The notes below the pieces were generated by a model that saw only the letters and a list, made by a program, of their open reading frames with translations, made no database searches and was not told the DNA's origin. Below, in pieces: positions 7,893 through 14,807 of a stretch of 20,986 nucleotides of DNA. The stretch comes from Campylobacteraceae bacterium (GTDB lineage Bacteria > Campylobacterota > Campylobacteria > Campylobacterales > Sulfurovaceae): positions 1 through 20,986 of the forward strand of contig JALWZI010000118.1 of NCBI GenBank assembly GCA_027002755.1, written 5' to 3'. A program made the translations under genes and the position numbers. Positions within the stretch are counted from its first letter, which is position 1. Every line of letters begins with the position of its first letter.

Positions 7893-8096
7893 ATGAGCAA
7901 CAAACGTGTCGAGCATCTGGAGAAGATCAAAGATGCTATCAACAAATCGGATCTGAGTGAAGAGGAGAAGAGCAACGCATGGAAACATATCGAAGAGTGG
8001 TACGCCGAGGACAAAGCCTTCGGTACACTCTATGAAAAACTCGCCGAGATCTCTCCCAAAATCGAAGCTCTTCTCAACGAACTGGGCCTGATCTAA
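7893..8096 (+). CDS. Small helical protein of unknown function
   Basis: A 67-residue acidic, strongly helical protein, probably a helical hairpin or bundle (VEHLEKIKDAINKSDL, EEKSNAWKHIEEWYAEDK, LYEKLAEISPKIEALLNEL). There is no signal peptide and no cysteine. The ribosome binding site AAGGAAGA lies six to ten bases before the ATG, and a TATAAT lies just upstream, so it can be transcribed apart from the helicase. Codon use resembles that of its neighbours. I do not recognise the family. Confidence 0.8.
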   Translation: MSNKRVEHLEKIKDAINKSDLSEEEKSNAWKHIEEWYAEDKAFGTLYEKLAEISPKIEALLNELGLI

Positions 8097-8111
8097 GCCC
8101 TCCGTAGAAAT

Positions 8112-8726
8112 TCATCCCCGTGGCCTGTATCCCCAGAGGATAAAGGCCGGATACTCCCCGTGAGGTTTGCGAATGACCGTCGCATCCTCGATATCCACGT
8201 TCTCGAACCCCGTCGTTTCCATCCATTGACGAATCTCCTCTCTGTCGAATCCGAAATGTTTGACGCCCGTATCGATGGTGTGGAATGTACCGTCTTCGGT
8301 ATCGATATCACAGAACGCGGCGAAACCGCCGGGTTTGAGCAGCTGCATCAGACGCTGAAAAAGCCCGGGAACATCCTCGATATGGTGCAGAGTCATCGTG
8401 GAGACGACCCCATCCACCAGGATCTCCGGCAGTTCGTCGTGACAGAGGTCCTTTTGCAGCAGAGAGAGGCGACAGGGGATCGCCTCCGATTTCTCCTGCA
8501 GCTGGGAGATCATGGAGGGAGAGATATCCACCGCGGTGATCTCCGCGACCTCCGGAGCGATCCGCTCCGTCAGCAGACCGGTTCCCGCACCAAAGTCCAG
8601 CAGATGCATATCTCTTTCGAGGGGAAGATGCCGACGGATCGCTTCGGCCATCTCGTCGACATAGCGCAGTCGGTAAACGGTTTCGTCATATCCGGTCGAG
8701 CGTTCCGCAAAATGGTCTTTTTTCAT
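8112..8726 (-). CDS. Class I SAM-dependent methyltransferase
   Basis: A 204-residue Rossmann-fold methyltransferase. Motif I LLDFGAGTG is at about residues 42-50. The acidic ribose-binding residue is D68 in ITAVDIS, motif III/IV is LVDGVVSTMTLHHIED, and the post-motif segment is LLKPGGFAAFCDID. This is the UbiE/Methyltransf_11 type of small-molecule methyltransferase; the substrate cannot be read from the sequence. The ATG at 8726 is preferred to the one at 8732, because the only ribosome binding site, AGGA, touches 8732 but is six bases from 8726. It lies in the same direction as the tetR gene, 141 bases downstream of its stop. Confidence 0.88.
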   Translation of the reverse strand: MKKDHFAERSTGYDETVYRLRYVDEMAEAIRRHLPLERDMHLLDFGAGTGLLTERIAPEVAEITAVDISPSMISQLQEKSEAIPCRLSLLQKDLCHDELPEILVDGVVSTMTLHHIEDVPGLFQRLMQLLKPGGFAAFCDIDTEDGTFHTIDTGVKHFGFDREEIRQWMETTGFENVDIEDATVIRKPHGEYPAFILWGYRPRG

Positions 8727-8774
8727 ATTCATTCCTATTAATATGTTTTGATATTAGCGCCTGTATTCCCCACC

Positions 8775-8839
8775 TGCTCCGGAGTCCAGGGCCCATAAGG
8801 CCATATTAGGCCGTGGATCCTGAATCAAGCTGAGGATGC
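8775..8839. repeat. Dispersed inverted repeat, degraded copy B
   Basis: The right arm (8813-8839) contains GGATCCTGAATCAAGCTGAG, matching the right arm of copy A and the reverse complement of the left arm of copy C. The left arm (8775-8793) is shortened to CTCCGGAGTCCAGGG. The interior holds three GGCC tetranucleotides. It lies between the methyltransferase start and the tetR stop. Confidence 0.45.
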
Positions 8840-8867
8840 CGAGACAATATACGATTCGATGATTGTA

Positions 8868-9500
8868 TCAGAAAAGGGTCTTTTTCGCCGCTTCGTTGTC
8901 TGGGATTCGGATGGAATCCCAGAAGAGGTCCACGTGCTTCTCGAACATCGTCACCGCAGCAGAGGTGGATTTGCCGTCCATTTTGAGCAGGACCACCTGC
9001 ATCTGATAGAAAAAGAGGGGAGCGAAGAATTCGTTGGCGAGGAGAAGGGGGTCCGAGGAGCGTATCAGCTCCTCCTGCATCATCTGGAAGAGGTAGGAGG
9101 AGAGGCGTTTCACGTTCTGTTGATAAAAACGTTCGTGATAGAGATCACGGATCTTCTCATTGCGAAAGAGCTCCTGCATCATCAGACGGAATAGGGCTTC
9201 GTTGCGGGGATCGAAACTGATGAGCTTGAAGGTCGTGGCGATCCTGGCGAGGAGCTGTTTGCCCGTTTTGTTCTCTGATTCCTCCTCGAAGAGATGCACC
9301 AGAGCGGACTCGGTGAGGTTGTTGACCAGTGTTTCGAGGATCTCCTCTTTGTTTTTGAAATGGTTGTAGATGGCTCCCTGGCGTATACCGACCTTGCCGG
9401 CGATATCCCGCACCGTCGTTGCCTTGTACCCCTTCTCGGAGAAGAGGGCCAGAGAGGCCTCCAGTATTTTCTGCTTGGTTGTGACAGCTTTTTCTTCCAT
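8868..9500 (-). CDS. TetR/AcrR-family transcriptional repressor
   Basis: A 210-residue one-component regulator. The N-terminal TetR_N helix-turn-helix spans about residues 9-55: TTKQKILEASLALFSEKGY, then TTVRDIAGKVGIRQGAIYNHF, with the recognition helix near QGAIYNHF. The C-terminal ligand/dimer domain is helical and divergent, so the inducer is unknown. The ATG at 9500 is chosen because AAGG lies eight bases upstream; a longer frame beginning TTG at 9515 is less likely. It is read from a perfect consensus promoter whose spacer contains the first of four palindromic operators, so it very probably represses itself. No efflux or enzyme operon lies divergently, which is unusual for this family. 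Confidence 0.92.
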   Translation of the reverse strand: MEEKAVTTKQKILEASLALFSEKGYKATTVRDIAGKVGIRQGAIYNHFKNKEEILETLVNNLTESALVHLFEEESENKTGKQLLARIATTFKLISFDPRNEALFRLMMQELFRNEKIRDLYHERFYQQNVKRLSSYLFQMMQEELIRSSDPLLLANEFFAPLFFYQMQVVLLKMDGKSTSAAVTMFEKHVDLFWDSIRIPDNEAAKKTLF

Positions 9501-9529
9501 AAAATGGGCCTTCAATGAGAGTTTATCAT

Positions 9530-9558
9530 ATTATAATGAACAAATGTTCATATGTCAA
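9530..9558 (-). promoter_or_regulatory. Perfect consensus sigma-70 promoter of the tetR gene
   Basis: On the minus strand TTGACA (9558-9553), a 17-base spacer and TATAAT (9535-9530): both hexamers and the spacing are the exact consensus. The spacer is occupied by operator 1. Transcription should begin near 9523, giving a leader of about 22 bases before the ATG at 9500. Confidence 0.85.
9537..9550. promoter_or_regulatory. Palindromic operator 1, inside the tetR promoter spacer
   Basis: TGAACAAATGTTCA, half-sites TGAACA/TGTTCA around a 2-base centre. It lies entirely between the -35 and -10 of the tetR promoter, so a bound repressor would block RNA polymerase. Attribution to the adjacent TetR protein is inferred from position. 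Confidence 0.8.
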
Positions 9559-9579
9559 GGTGCCGGAAGTTTAATAATA

Positions 9580-9593
9580 TGAACATATGTTCA
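9580..9593. promoter_or_regulatory. Palindromic operator 2
   Basis: TGAACATATGTTCA is a perfect palindrome, extended by one base on each side to a perfect 16-bp palindrome (9579-9594). It starts 43 bases from operator 1. It is the most symmetrical site and probably the strongest. Confidence 0.75.
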
Positions 9594-9621
9594 TTTAGAA
9601 GTGCTTGAAAAATTTTAATAA

Positions 9622-9635
9622 TGAACAGTTGTTCA
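9622..9635. promoter_or_regulatory. Palindromic operator 3
   Basis: TGAACAGTTGTTCA; both half-sites are intact. It starts 42 bases from operator 2. It overlaps a weak rightward -35-like TTGTTC (9629-9634), which has TACATT (9651-9656) 16 bases downstream. Confidence 0.75.
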
Positions 9636-9664
9636 CACAAAAAGATAGTCTACATTATTCGATA

Positions 9665-9678
9665 TGAACAACCGTTCA
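9665..9678. promoter_or_regulatory. Palindromic operator 4
   Basis: TGAACAACCGTTCA; the right half is changed to CGTTCA, so the TGAAC/GTTCA core is kept. It starts 43 bases from operator 3 and overlaps the first codons of a doubtful rightward ORF at 9664-9861. Confidence 0.7.
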
Positions 9679-10068
9679 CCTATGCGGCTTGTAGTAGTGA
9701 AAGTGGTTGGACCGGATCCGGGCTCGATGAAAGCCTCTCGTGCCAAAGAGCGCAAAAGACTTTGTGACGTTTTTGCAGATACACAGTTACGGATCAAGAT
9801 TAAATATGTAATGAATTGCAACAGGCAGGCACAAGGATACATATCCTGCAAGAGAGAATAAAACGACCATGAGAAGATTGTTCTCAAATCCAATCTTTTT
9901 TGCCTTGCATACATCTAAATAGCACTGTTGTGCAACGAGCAGAGTAGGTATATCTGTTTTATATAGAATATATATTATGTTAACCAGGAAGAATAGGCAA
10001 ACAATGAAGACCCCTGTCTGTTCTTCTATGTCGTGTTTCGCGCCTTTTGATTGAACCCTGGCAAAAGA
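9679..10068. other. Gene-poor AT-rich region right of the operator array
   Basis: I see no convincing gene here. A rightward frame (9664-9861, 65 residues, alternative ATG at 9682) ends 12 bases before a terminator-like hairpin, but it lacks a ribosome binding site and a recognisable domain. Two tiny frames, at 9869-9922 (17 codons, beginning MRRLFSNPIFFALHTSK) and 10003-10053 (16 codons, preceded by AGGAAGAATAGG), are also seen. The antisense frame at 9633-9914 is no better. The composition is much more AT-rich than the flanking genes, which suggests a relict or recently altered locus. A regulatory RNA controlled by the operators is the main alternative. Confidence 0.5.
9874..9901 (+). terminator. 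Weak intrinsic terminator-like hairpin
   Basis: AAGATTG (9874-9880) pairs with CAATCTT (9891-9897) across a 10-base loop, followed by a run of T to 9901. A competing hairpin, GAGAA (9871-9875) with TTCTC (9881-9885), uses part of the same stem. It would end a rightward transcript coming from the operator region. Confidence 0.4.
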
Positions 10069-11625
10069 TCAGGGCTGACGAAGCATCCGAAGTGGATCGG
10101 CAGTTGCTGTCGCTGTAACGGGAGTTCTGCCGGTGGGCGTACTGCTGGCGATCATCTTCTTCTTTCCGTGATCGAGTGCATACTGGATGAGATACTTTTC
10201 GATCGCCTGGCGTTTGAAGCGTTGGGCTGTCTGCAACGGCGTGATCCCTGAGCCGTCTTTTTGACTCAGGTCTGCCCCGTAAGCCAGAAGCTTTTTGACC
10301 AGAACGAGACTGTTTGCGCGCACGGCGGCATTGAGTGCGGTACGCCCAAATTCGTCGACACGATTGATCGGGGTTCCCTGACGAACCAGGCGATCCACTT
10401 TGATCGCATCATAGCGTTGGACAGCGTCGGTCAACAGTGCCTCGGGAGAACGGGCGGGTCGAGGGGCAGGTTGATGTAAACCGTCGGATGTGGCTGAAGA
10501 GAACCTTGGGACCGGATGACGTGTCGAACCGATAGACGTGTGCGTCATCGGAAGGGTGGAAGTCCGCTCTCCCCTGCTCTGGGGAACGTGTACGCTCTTC
10601 GTGGTGTTGGAAGCGACGAAGGTTCGTCGATCTTTTCCATAATATTTGGCCACATAGAGCGGCTCGGGGGTGAGACGACTGTAGTGTCTGAGGGTTTTGA
10701 AACTCCAGCCTCTCTCTTTCATCAGACGGATGAAATGACGAAGCTCACCGGTGGTGTAGCCGTTGCGGAACATGAAATCATGGGCCAGGAGTACCACCTT
10801 GCCATGCTGGGCCGGATGACCGTGACGGTAGATTGCATCGATCCTGGCGGCGAGTGCCACGGGACTTTCGATAGGATGGCCGCTGTGATGGTCGAAATGC
10901 CACTCTGCATCCCATCCGTAGATGAAAAATCCCTCTCTGGAGAGCGTGTCATATTTGGGAACCTCCCGGGTGCCCCGGAGTGCCATGATGGCCCGATCAT
11001 TGCGGGAGATTTCCGGCAGCCGCCAGACATTGCGCCCCGCCAATCGGAGATATTTCCGACCGCCCAGCACGATCTGAGCATGCTCCACATCGCTCATGAG
11101 ACCGAAAGTATCGCTGTAGAAACGGCTGTAGTGCCCGTTGGCATGGGAATAGGTGTGATTGGCGATGAGGAGATTGGGCATGGCAAGCTCCCGGCGGAAG
11201 AGATCGGGGCGCAGGGTGGCATGGCGACCGACACAGAACATCGTCGCGGGAACCCCCTCCTCTTTCAGGACTTTCAGCACGTTCCCGGTGCCTTTTACCG
11301 GGCCGTCGTCAAAGGTCAGATAGAGCTCTTTTGTCTGTGGAGTGAGTGAATTACTTGTGACTGCTTCACCCTTTTCCGCCTGATCTTCTTTGTGGTTACC
11401 GGTAAAATGCCGGATAGGAAGTGTCTCGGAATCGACTTCTCCTTCCTGCAGCATGGAAAGGGGATCGGATCTTTTTTCGGACGGCTCCTCGATCACCATA
11501 GTCATCCCCTTCGAGACATGAACCGAAAGAGAAGTCGGGGTTTCATGGAGCTTGGCGGGTGTGGCACCGCATGAAAAGGTAAGTGCCAAAAAGAAGAAAC
11601 CGCCGATCCGTAATCTGTACGCCAT
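10069..11625 (-). CDS. NodB-type polysaccharide deacetylase fused to ankyrin repeats
   Basis: A 518-residue exported protein. Residues 1-20 form a signal peptide (FFFLALTFSCG; the Cys could be lipidated but the lipobox is not canonical). A low-complexity linker precedes the NodB homology domain at about residues 98-315. Its motif 1 is TFDDGP (catalytic D106, metal D107), motif 2 is NHTYSH (metal H157 and H161), and later segments WRLPEIS, YGWDAEW and VVLLAHD fit motifs 3-5. After a Ser/Thr/Pro-rich linker come about two ankyrin repeats (about 390-483; GTPINRVDEFGRTALNAAV, YGADLSQKDGSGITPLQTA). It should remove acetyl groups from an envelope polysaccharide or peptidoglycan. The start at 11625 has GAGGG five bases upstream; the ATG at 11661 has no such site. 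A weak CCCTG/CAGGG hairpin overlaps the stop. Confidence 0.9.
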   Translation of the reverse strand: MAYRLRIGGFFFLALTFSCGATPAKLHETPTSLSVHVSKGMTMVIEEPSEKRSDPLSMLQEGEVDSETLPIRHFTGNHKEDQAEKGEAVTSNSLTPQTKELYLTFDDGPVKGTGNVLKVLKEEGVPATMFCVGRHATLRPDLFRRELAMPNLLIANHTYSHANGHYSRFYSDTFGLMSDVEHAQIVLGGRKYLRLAGRNVWRLPEISRNDRAIMALRGTREVPKYDTLSREGFFIYGWDAEWHFDHHSGHPIESPVALAARIDAIYRHGHPAQHGKVVLLAHDFMFRNGYTTGELRHFIRLMKERGWSFKTLRHYSRLTPEPLYVAKYYGKDRRTFVASNTTKSVHVPQSRGERTSTLPMTHTSIGSTRHPVPRFSSATSDGLHQPAPRPARSPEALLTDAVQRYDAIKVDRLVRQGTPINRVDEFGRTALNAAVRANSLVLVKKLLAYGADLSQKDGSGITPLQTAQRFKRQAIEKYLIQYALDHGKKKMIASSTPTGRTPVTATATADPLRMLRQP

Positions 11626-11659
11626 ACCTGCCCTCTTTTTATTAAAAGATATCAGTGAC

Positions 11660-11668
11660 ATTTTAACA
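11660..11668 (-). promoter_or_regulatory. Extended -10 promoter for the deacetylase gene
   Basis: The minus strand reads TG-T-TAAAAT, an extended -10 with five of six hexamer matches. Transcription would start near 11653, downstream of the ATG at 11661, which supports the start at 11625. Confidence 0.45.
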
Positions 11669-11820
11669 TAAGTTGCATATATTTATTAATAGTAAAACTG
11701 TAAAATATATATGCCCCATAAAATGGTATTTTAGTTGTTGCATATCTAATAATATCAATGTGTTTTTCATACTAAACTTATAAAGATAGTATTTAATATT
11801 AACCTTTAGGGTCTCCTGTT

Positions 11821-11829
11821 TGATATAAT
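11821..11829 (+). promoter_or_regulatory. Extended -10 promoter for the SUV3-like helicase gene
   Basis: TG-A-TATAAT: a perfect -10 hexamer with the TGN extension, 49 bases upstream of the helicase ATG. The -35 region is poor, as is common where an extended -10 is used. The rest of the divergent spacer (11626-11820) is AT-rich with no other recognisable element. Confidence 0.55.
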
Positions 11830-11878
11830 GGGATAATTTGAAGACAGTTTCAATTTTATATTAATAAATAGAGATAAA

Positions 11879-14686
11879 ATGGCGAAGAAGAAACGACGAC
11901 ACTACATCAAACTCAATAACAAAATCAAAGAACTTTTCGGAGGTCTTCCTTTTGACGAAGCGGTGACGCAGCTGGAGGACGACCTGCTGATGGAGCTGAC
12001 GATGCTGCTGCAGCTGGATCTCCCCTCTTCCGACCGGGAGGAGATGGTCCGGGTGCTGCGGCGGGTCTGGAGTGACGGAGATTATGGAGTGCGCAAAACC
12101 ATCGTGGACTATCTGATGGAGCGAAAAAAAGGAGGTGGAGGCCGACGCTCCTCTGCCCCTGCACAGGACAAGGTGGAGCGGATCCTTTCGCTGCTGGAAG
12201 GAACGGAACGTTCCCGGGAGGAGGAAGAGGCCCTGCTGGAGCACTTTCTCCCCATGCGCAGCGGCAAGATCACCCGGGAGAAACTGGAGAACAAACTGGC
12301 CTATCTTCGTTTGCAGCAGCGTCTGGAGCGCCTGCAGGAGGCGCTGGACGCTGAGATCACCTCCAATGACCGCCTGGAGTTCGTCCATCCCTTTGTTTTC
12401 GAACTCTTCGGCAACCGTTTCACCCGACATCTCCTGGTGCGCAGCGAGCCGATCGACCTGGCAGAACTGTTGAGCCGAGGGGATGAGGAGGCGCTCAAAG
12501 CACTGCAATCTCTCAAGGAGAAGGCGATCGCCGAACGTCAGCAGGAGATCGACACCTTCCTCTCGACACTTTCGGAGCATCGATACCTGAGCGAGGAGGA
12601 GATGATCGATCACCTGCGTCGGACCCCCATGGAGGGGGACCTGCGTCATACCCCCATCGATTACGCTGTCGTGGAGCGGATCGTCCATGCCGTCGATCCG
12701 AAGCTCTTTCTGATCCTCAGTGGTGACCATTTTATCCTGGAAAGGGAGAAAGAGCTGGAGCTTTTCGATGCCGCGGTGAGTTACCGTCTCTCCCTCTCCT
12801 ACGAGCGCAACTTCATCTATGCCGCCATCTGGGGCGGAAAGTCCCTGCCGATCAAAGAGGATCTGGAAGCGCTGAACGAAACGACTCTGGAGCATTTCCA
12901 TGTGGCGGTGGAGACCCTGCAGGAGCGGATGCGGGAGATGGCCGAAGGTCTGGAAGTGGAGGAGGTGACGATCCGGCGCTATATCCTGCAGTTTCTCGAA
13001 CCCCAGCTCATCGCCTCGGGCAAACTCAAGGTCAAGGAGAAGACCAAACGACGGATCCTCTACCACTTCGGGGAGTATCTGCGCCCCCTCAAAGAGAAGA
13101 AGATGCGCGAAGAGCTCCTGGCCAAGACGATCCGGGATTTCAAGCTCCTCTTCCCCCTGGCACGTCGCTTGAAGCGGCGGATCACCTTCCACGCCGGCCC
13201 CACCAACAGCGGCAAGACCTACGCCGCCATGGAGCGGCTCAAAAAGGCCGAGACCGGCTACTACCTGGCGCCCCTGCGGCTCCTGGCCCTGGAGGGATAC
13301 GAGGATCTGCGCCGCTCGGGAATCGCGGCATCGCTGATCACGGGAGAGGAGGAGATCATCGACGAAGAGTCCACCCACATCAGCTCCACCATCGAGATGG
13401 TCAACATGGAGGTGGAGGTGGACTGCTGCGTCATCGACGAGATCCAGATGATCGACGACCGGGACCGGGGCTGGGCCTGGGCCAACGCCCTCATCGGTGC
13501 CCCGGCCAAAGAGGTGATCCTTACCGGTTCGGCCAATGCCATCAACGCTGTGCAGGAGGTCTGTGACTATCTGGGGGAGGAGCTGGAGGTGATCCATTTC
13601 GAGCGCAAAAACCCTCTGGAGCTGATGACCCATCCCGTTTCGCCCCGCAAGATCCGCCCCAACACCGCCGTCGTGGCTTTCTCCCGCAAGGAGGTGCTCT
13701 CTCTCAAGCAGCAGCTCTCCGGCCGCTACAGTGTCTCGGTGGTCTACGGGAACCTCTCGCCGGAGGTACGTCGGGAAGAAGCGCGACGCTTTCGGGAGGG
13801 TGAGAGCCAGATCCTGGTGGCCACCGACGCCATCGCCATGGGGCTCAATCTCCCGATTCAGACGATCCTCTTCGCCAAGGACAACAAGTTCGACGGCCTG
13901 CGCCGCCGGGAGCTGACGACTTCGGAGATCCTGCAGATCGCCGGACGGGCCGGGCGCTACGGAATCCATGAGCACGGCTATGTGGGGGCGCTGGATGCAG
14001 GGACGCTCCAGACCATCGCGCGGCGCTTCCACGCGCCGCTGCCGGAGATCCGCCTCCCCTTCTCCGTGATGGCGAGCCTGGATCACGTGATGCTCATCGG
14101 CGAGATCCTCGAGACCGACAAGCTCCTGGAGATCCTGGAGTTCTTCGCCCAGAATATGGAGTTCGAGGGTCCTTTCAGGGCGGCCAACATCGACTCGATG
14201 ATGGAGGTGGCGGCCATCGTGGACGAGTACAGTCTGGATCTGCGCTCCCGCTACCATCTGGCCTGTGCGCCGGTGAGCATCGGTTCCCCTTACATCGAAT
14301 CGGTCTTTCACCGCTATCTGGGGCATCTGGAACGGGGCGAAGCGGTCCCTTATATCCCGCCCCGGGAGCTGCCGGAGTTCGCCTGGACCAATGAAGAGCT
14401 TCTCAACGCCGAAGACCGGGTCAAAGAGGTCTCCCTCTATCTCTGGCTCTCTTTCAAGTTCCGGGATCTTTTCCCCGATACGGAAAAGGCCCGTGGGGCC
14501 AGAGAACGGCTCAACCGCTTCATCGAAAACTCTCTGCAGAAGGGGGACTTCGTCAAACGGTGCCGCCGCTGCGGCCGGGAGCTGGATTTCAGTTACCGCT
14601 TCAGTATCTGCGAAAGCTGCTACCAGAAAGGCAAACGGGGCACCGGCCGCCTTCCCCGGCGAACGCATGGCAGGAGAGGAAAATAA
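11879..14686 (+). CDS. SUV3-like DExH RNA helicase with long N-terminal extension
   Basis: A 935-residue superfamily 2 helicase. The catalytic core resembles SUV3, the RNA helicase of the mitochondrial degradosome. Walker A is HAGPTNSGKT (438-447), followed by GYYLAPLRLLALEGYEDL, STIEMV, motif II DEIQMIDDRDRGWAWANAL (from 520), the motif III-like ILTGSANA, ATDAIAMGLNLP, and motif VI QIAGRAGRYG (686-695). About 435 residues of mostly helical, charged sequence precede the core with no domain I recognise. The C-terminus carries a C895-x2-C898-x12-C911-x2-C914 zinc-ribbon-like motif and a basic tail. A role in RNA unwinding or decay is inferred from the core. The ATG at 11879 has only a weak AGAG upstream. 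The gene appears monocistronic. Confidence 0.9.
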   Translation: MAKKKRRHYIKLNNKIKELFGGLPFDEAVTQLEDDLLMELTMLLQLDLPSSDREEMVRVLRRVWSDGDYGVRKTIVDYLMERKKGGGGRRSSAPAQDKVERILSLLEGTERSREEEEALLEHFLPMRSGKITREKLENKLAYLRLQQRLERLQEALDAEITSNDRLEFVHPFVFELFGNRFTRHLLVRSEPIDLAELLSRGDEEALKALQSLKEKAIAERQQEIDTFLSTLSEHRYLSEEEMIDHLRRTPMEGDLRHTPIDYAVVERIVHAVDPKLFLILSGDHFILEREKELELFDAAVSYRLSLSYERNFIYAAIWGGKSLPIKEDLEALNETTLEHFHVAVETLQERMREMAEGLEVEEVTIRRYILQFLEPQLIASGKLKVKEKTKRRILYHFGEYLRPLKEKKMREELLAKTIRDFKLLFPLARRLKRRITFHAGPTNSGKTYAAMERLKKAETGYYLAPLRLLALEGYEDLRRSGIAASLITGEEEIIDEESTHISSTIEMVNMEVEVDCCVIDEIQMIDDRDRGWAWANALIGAPAKEVILTGSANAINAVQEVCDYLGEELEVIHFERKNPLELMTHPVSPRKIRPNTAVVAFSRKEVLSLKQQLSGRYSVSVVYGNLSPEVRREEARRFREGESQILVATDAIAMGLNLPIQTILFAKDNKFDGLRRRELTTSEILQIAGRAGRYGIHEHGYVGALDAGTLQTIARRFHAPLPEIRLPFSVMASLDHVMLIGEILETDKLLEILEFFAQNMEFEGPFRAANIDSMMEVAAIVDEYSLDLRSRYHLACAPVSIGSPYIESVFHRYLGHLERGEAVPYIPPRELPEFAWTNEELLNAEDRVKEVSLYLWLSFKFRDLFPDTEKARGARERLNRFIENSLQKGDFVKRCRRCGRELDFSYRFSICESCYQKGKRGTGRLPRRTHGRRGK

Positions 14687-14717
14687 TGGAAGACTCTGAA
14701 AAACTGGAAACGTATGA

Positions 14718-14784
14718 CTTCGTCATTCTGAACTCGATTCAGAATCCACGGTTTTTGGGTTATTCAAAGCCCGGAATGACGAAG
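14718..14784. repeat. Dispersed inverted repeat, copy C
   Basis: CTTCGTCATTC (14718-14728) is the exact reverse complement of GAATGACGAAG (14774-14784). The left arm continues as TGAACTCGATTCAGAATCCA, matching the arms of copies A and B. Directly after it, GATTTTT-CAG-AAAAATC (14784-14800) forms a further 7-bp hairpin. It lies between the helicase and the small lipoprotein gene and could act as an RNA hairpin or weak terminator. Confidence 0.6.
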
Positions 14785-14807
14785 ATTTTTCAGAAAAATC
14801 AAAAACG

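Noticed and set aside
9537..9678. CRISPR-like pattern: four short repeats with 28-29-bp spacers
   Set aside because: The repeat is only 14 bp, fully palindromic and imperfectly kept, one copy sits within a promoter, and no cas gene is present. An operator array explains it better.
9664..9861. 65-residue plus-strand frame as a definite gene
   Set aside because: Its start overlaps operator 4, no ribosome site is present and no domain is recognisable. It is kept only as a possibility within the gene-poor region.
10003..10053. 16-codon frame with a fair ribosome site downstream of the TetR region
   Set aside because: Too short to support as a gene without conservation; it is mentioned only in the description of the gene-poor region.
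11861..14668. 935-residue minus-strand open frame antisense to the SUV3-like helicase
   Set aside because: It mirrors the helicase codons and has no recognisable motif; the plus strand carries all the helicase motifs. Long antisense frames are common in GC-rich DNA.
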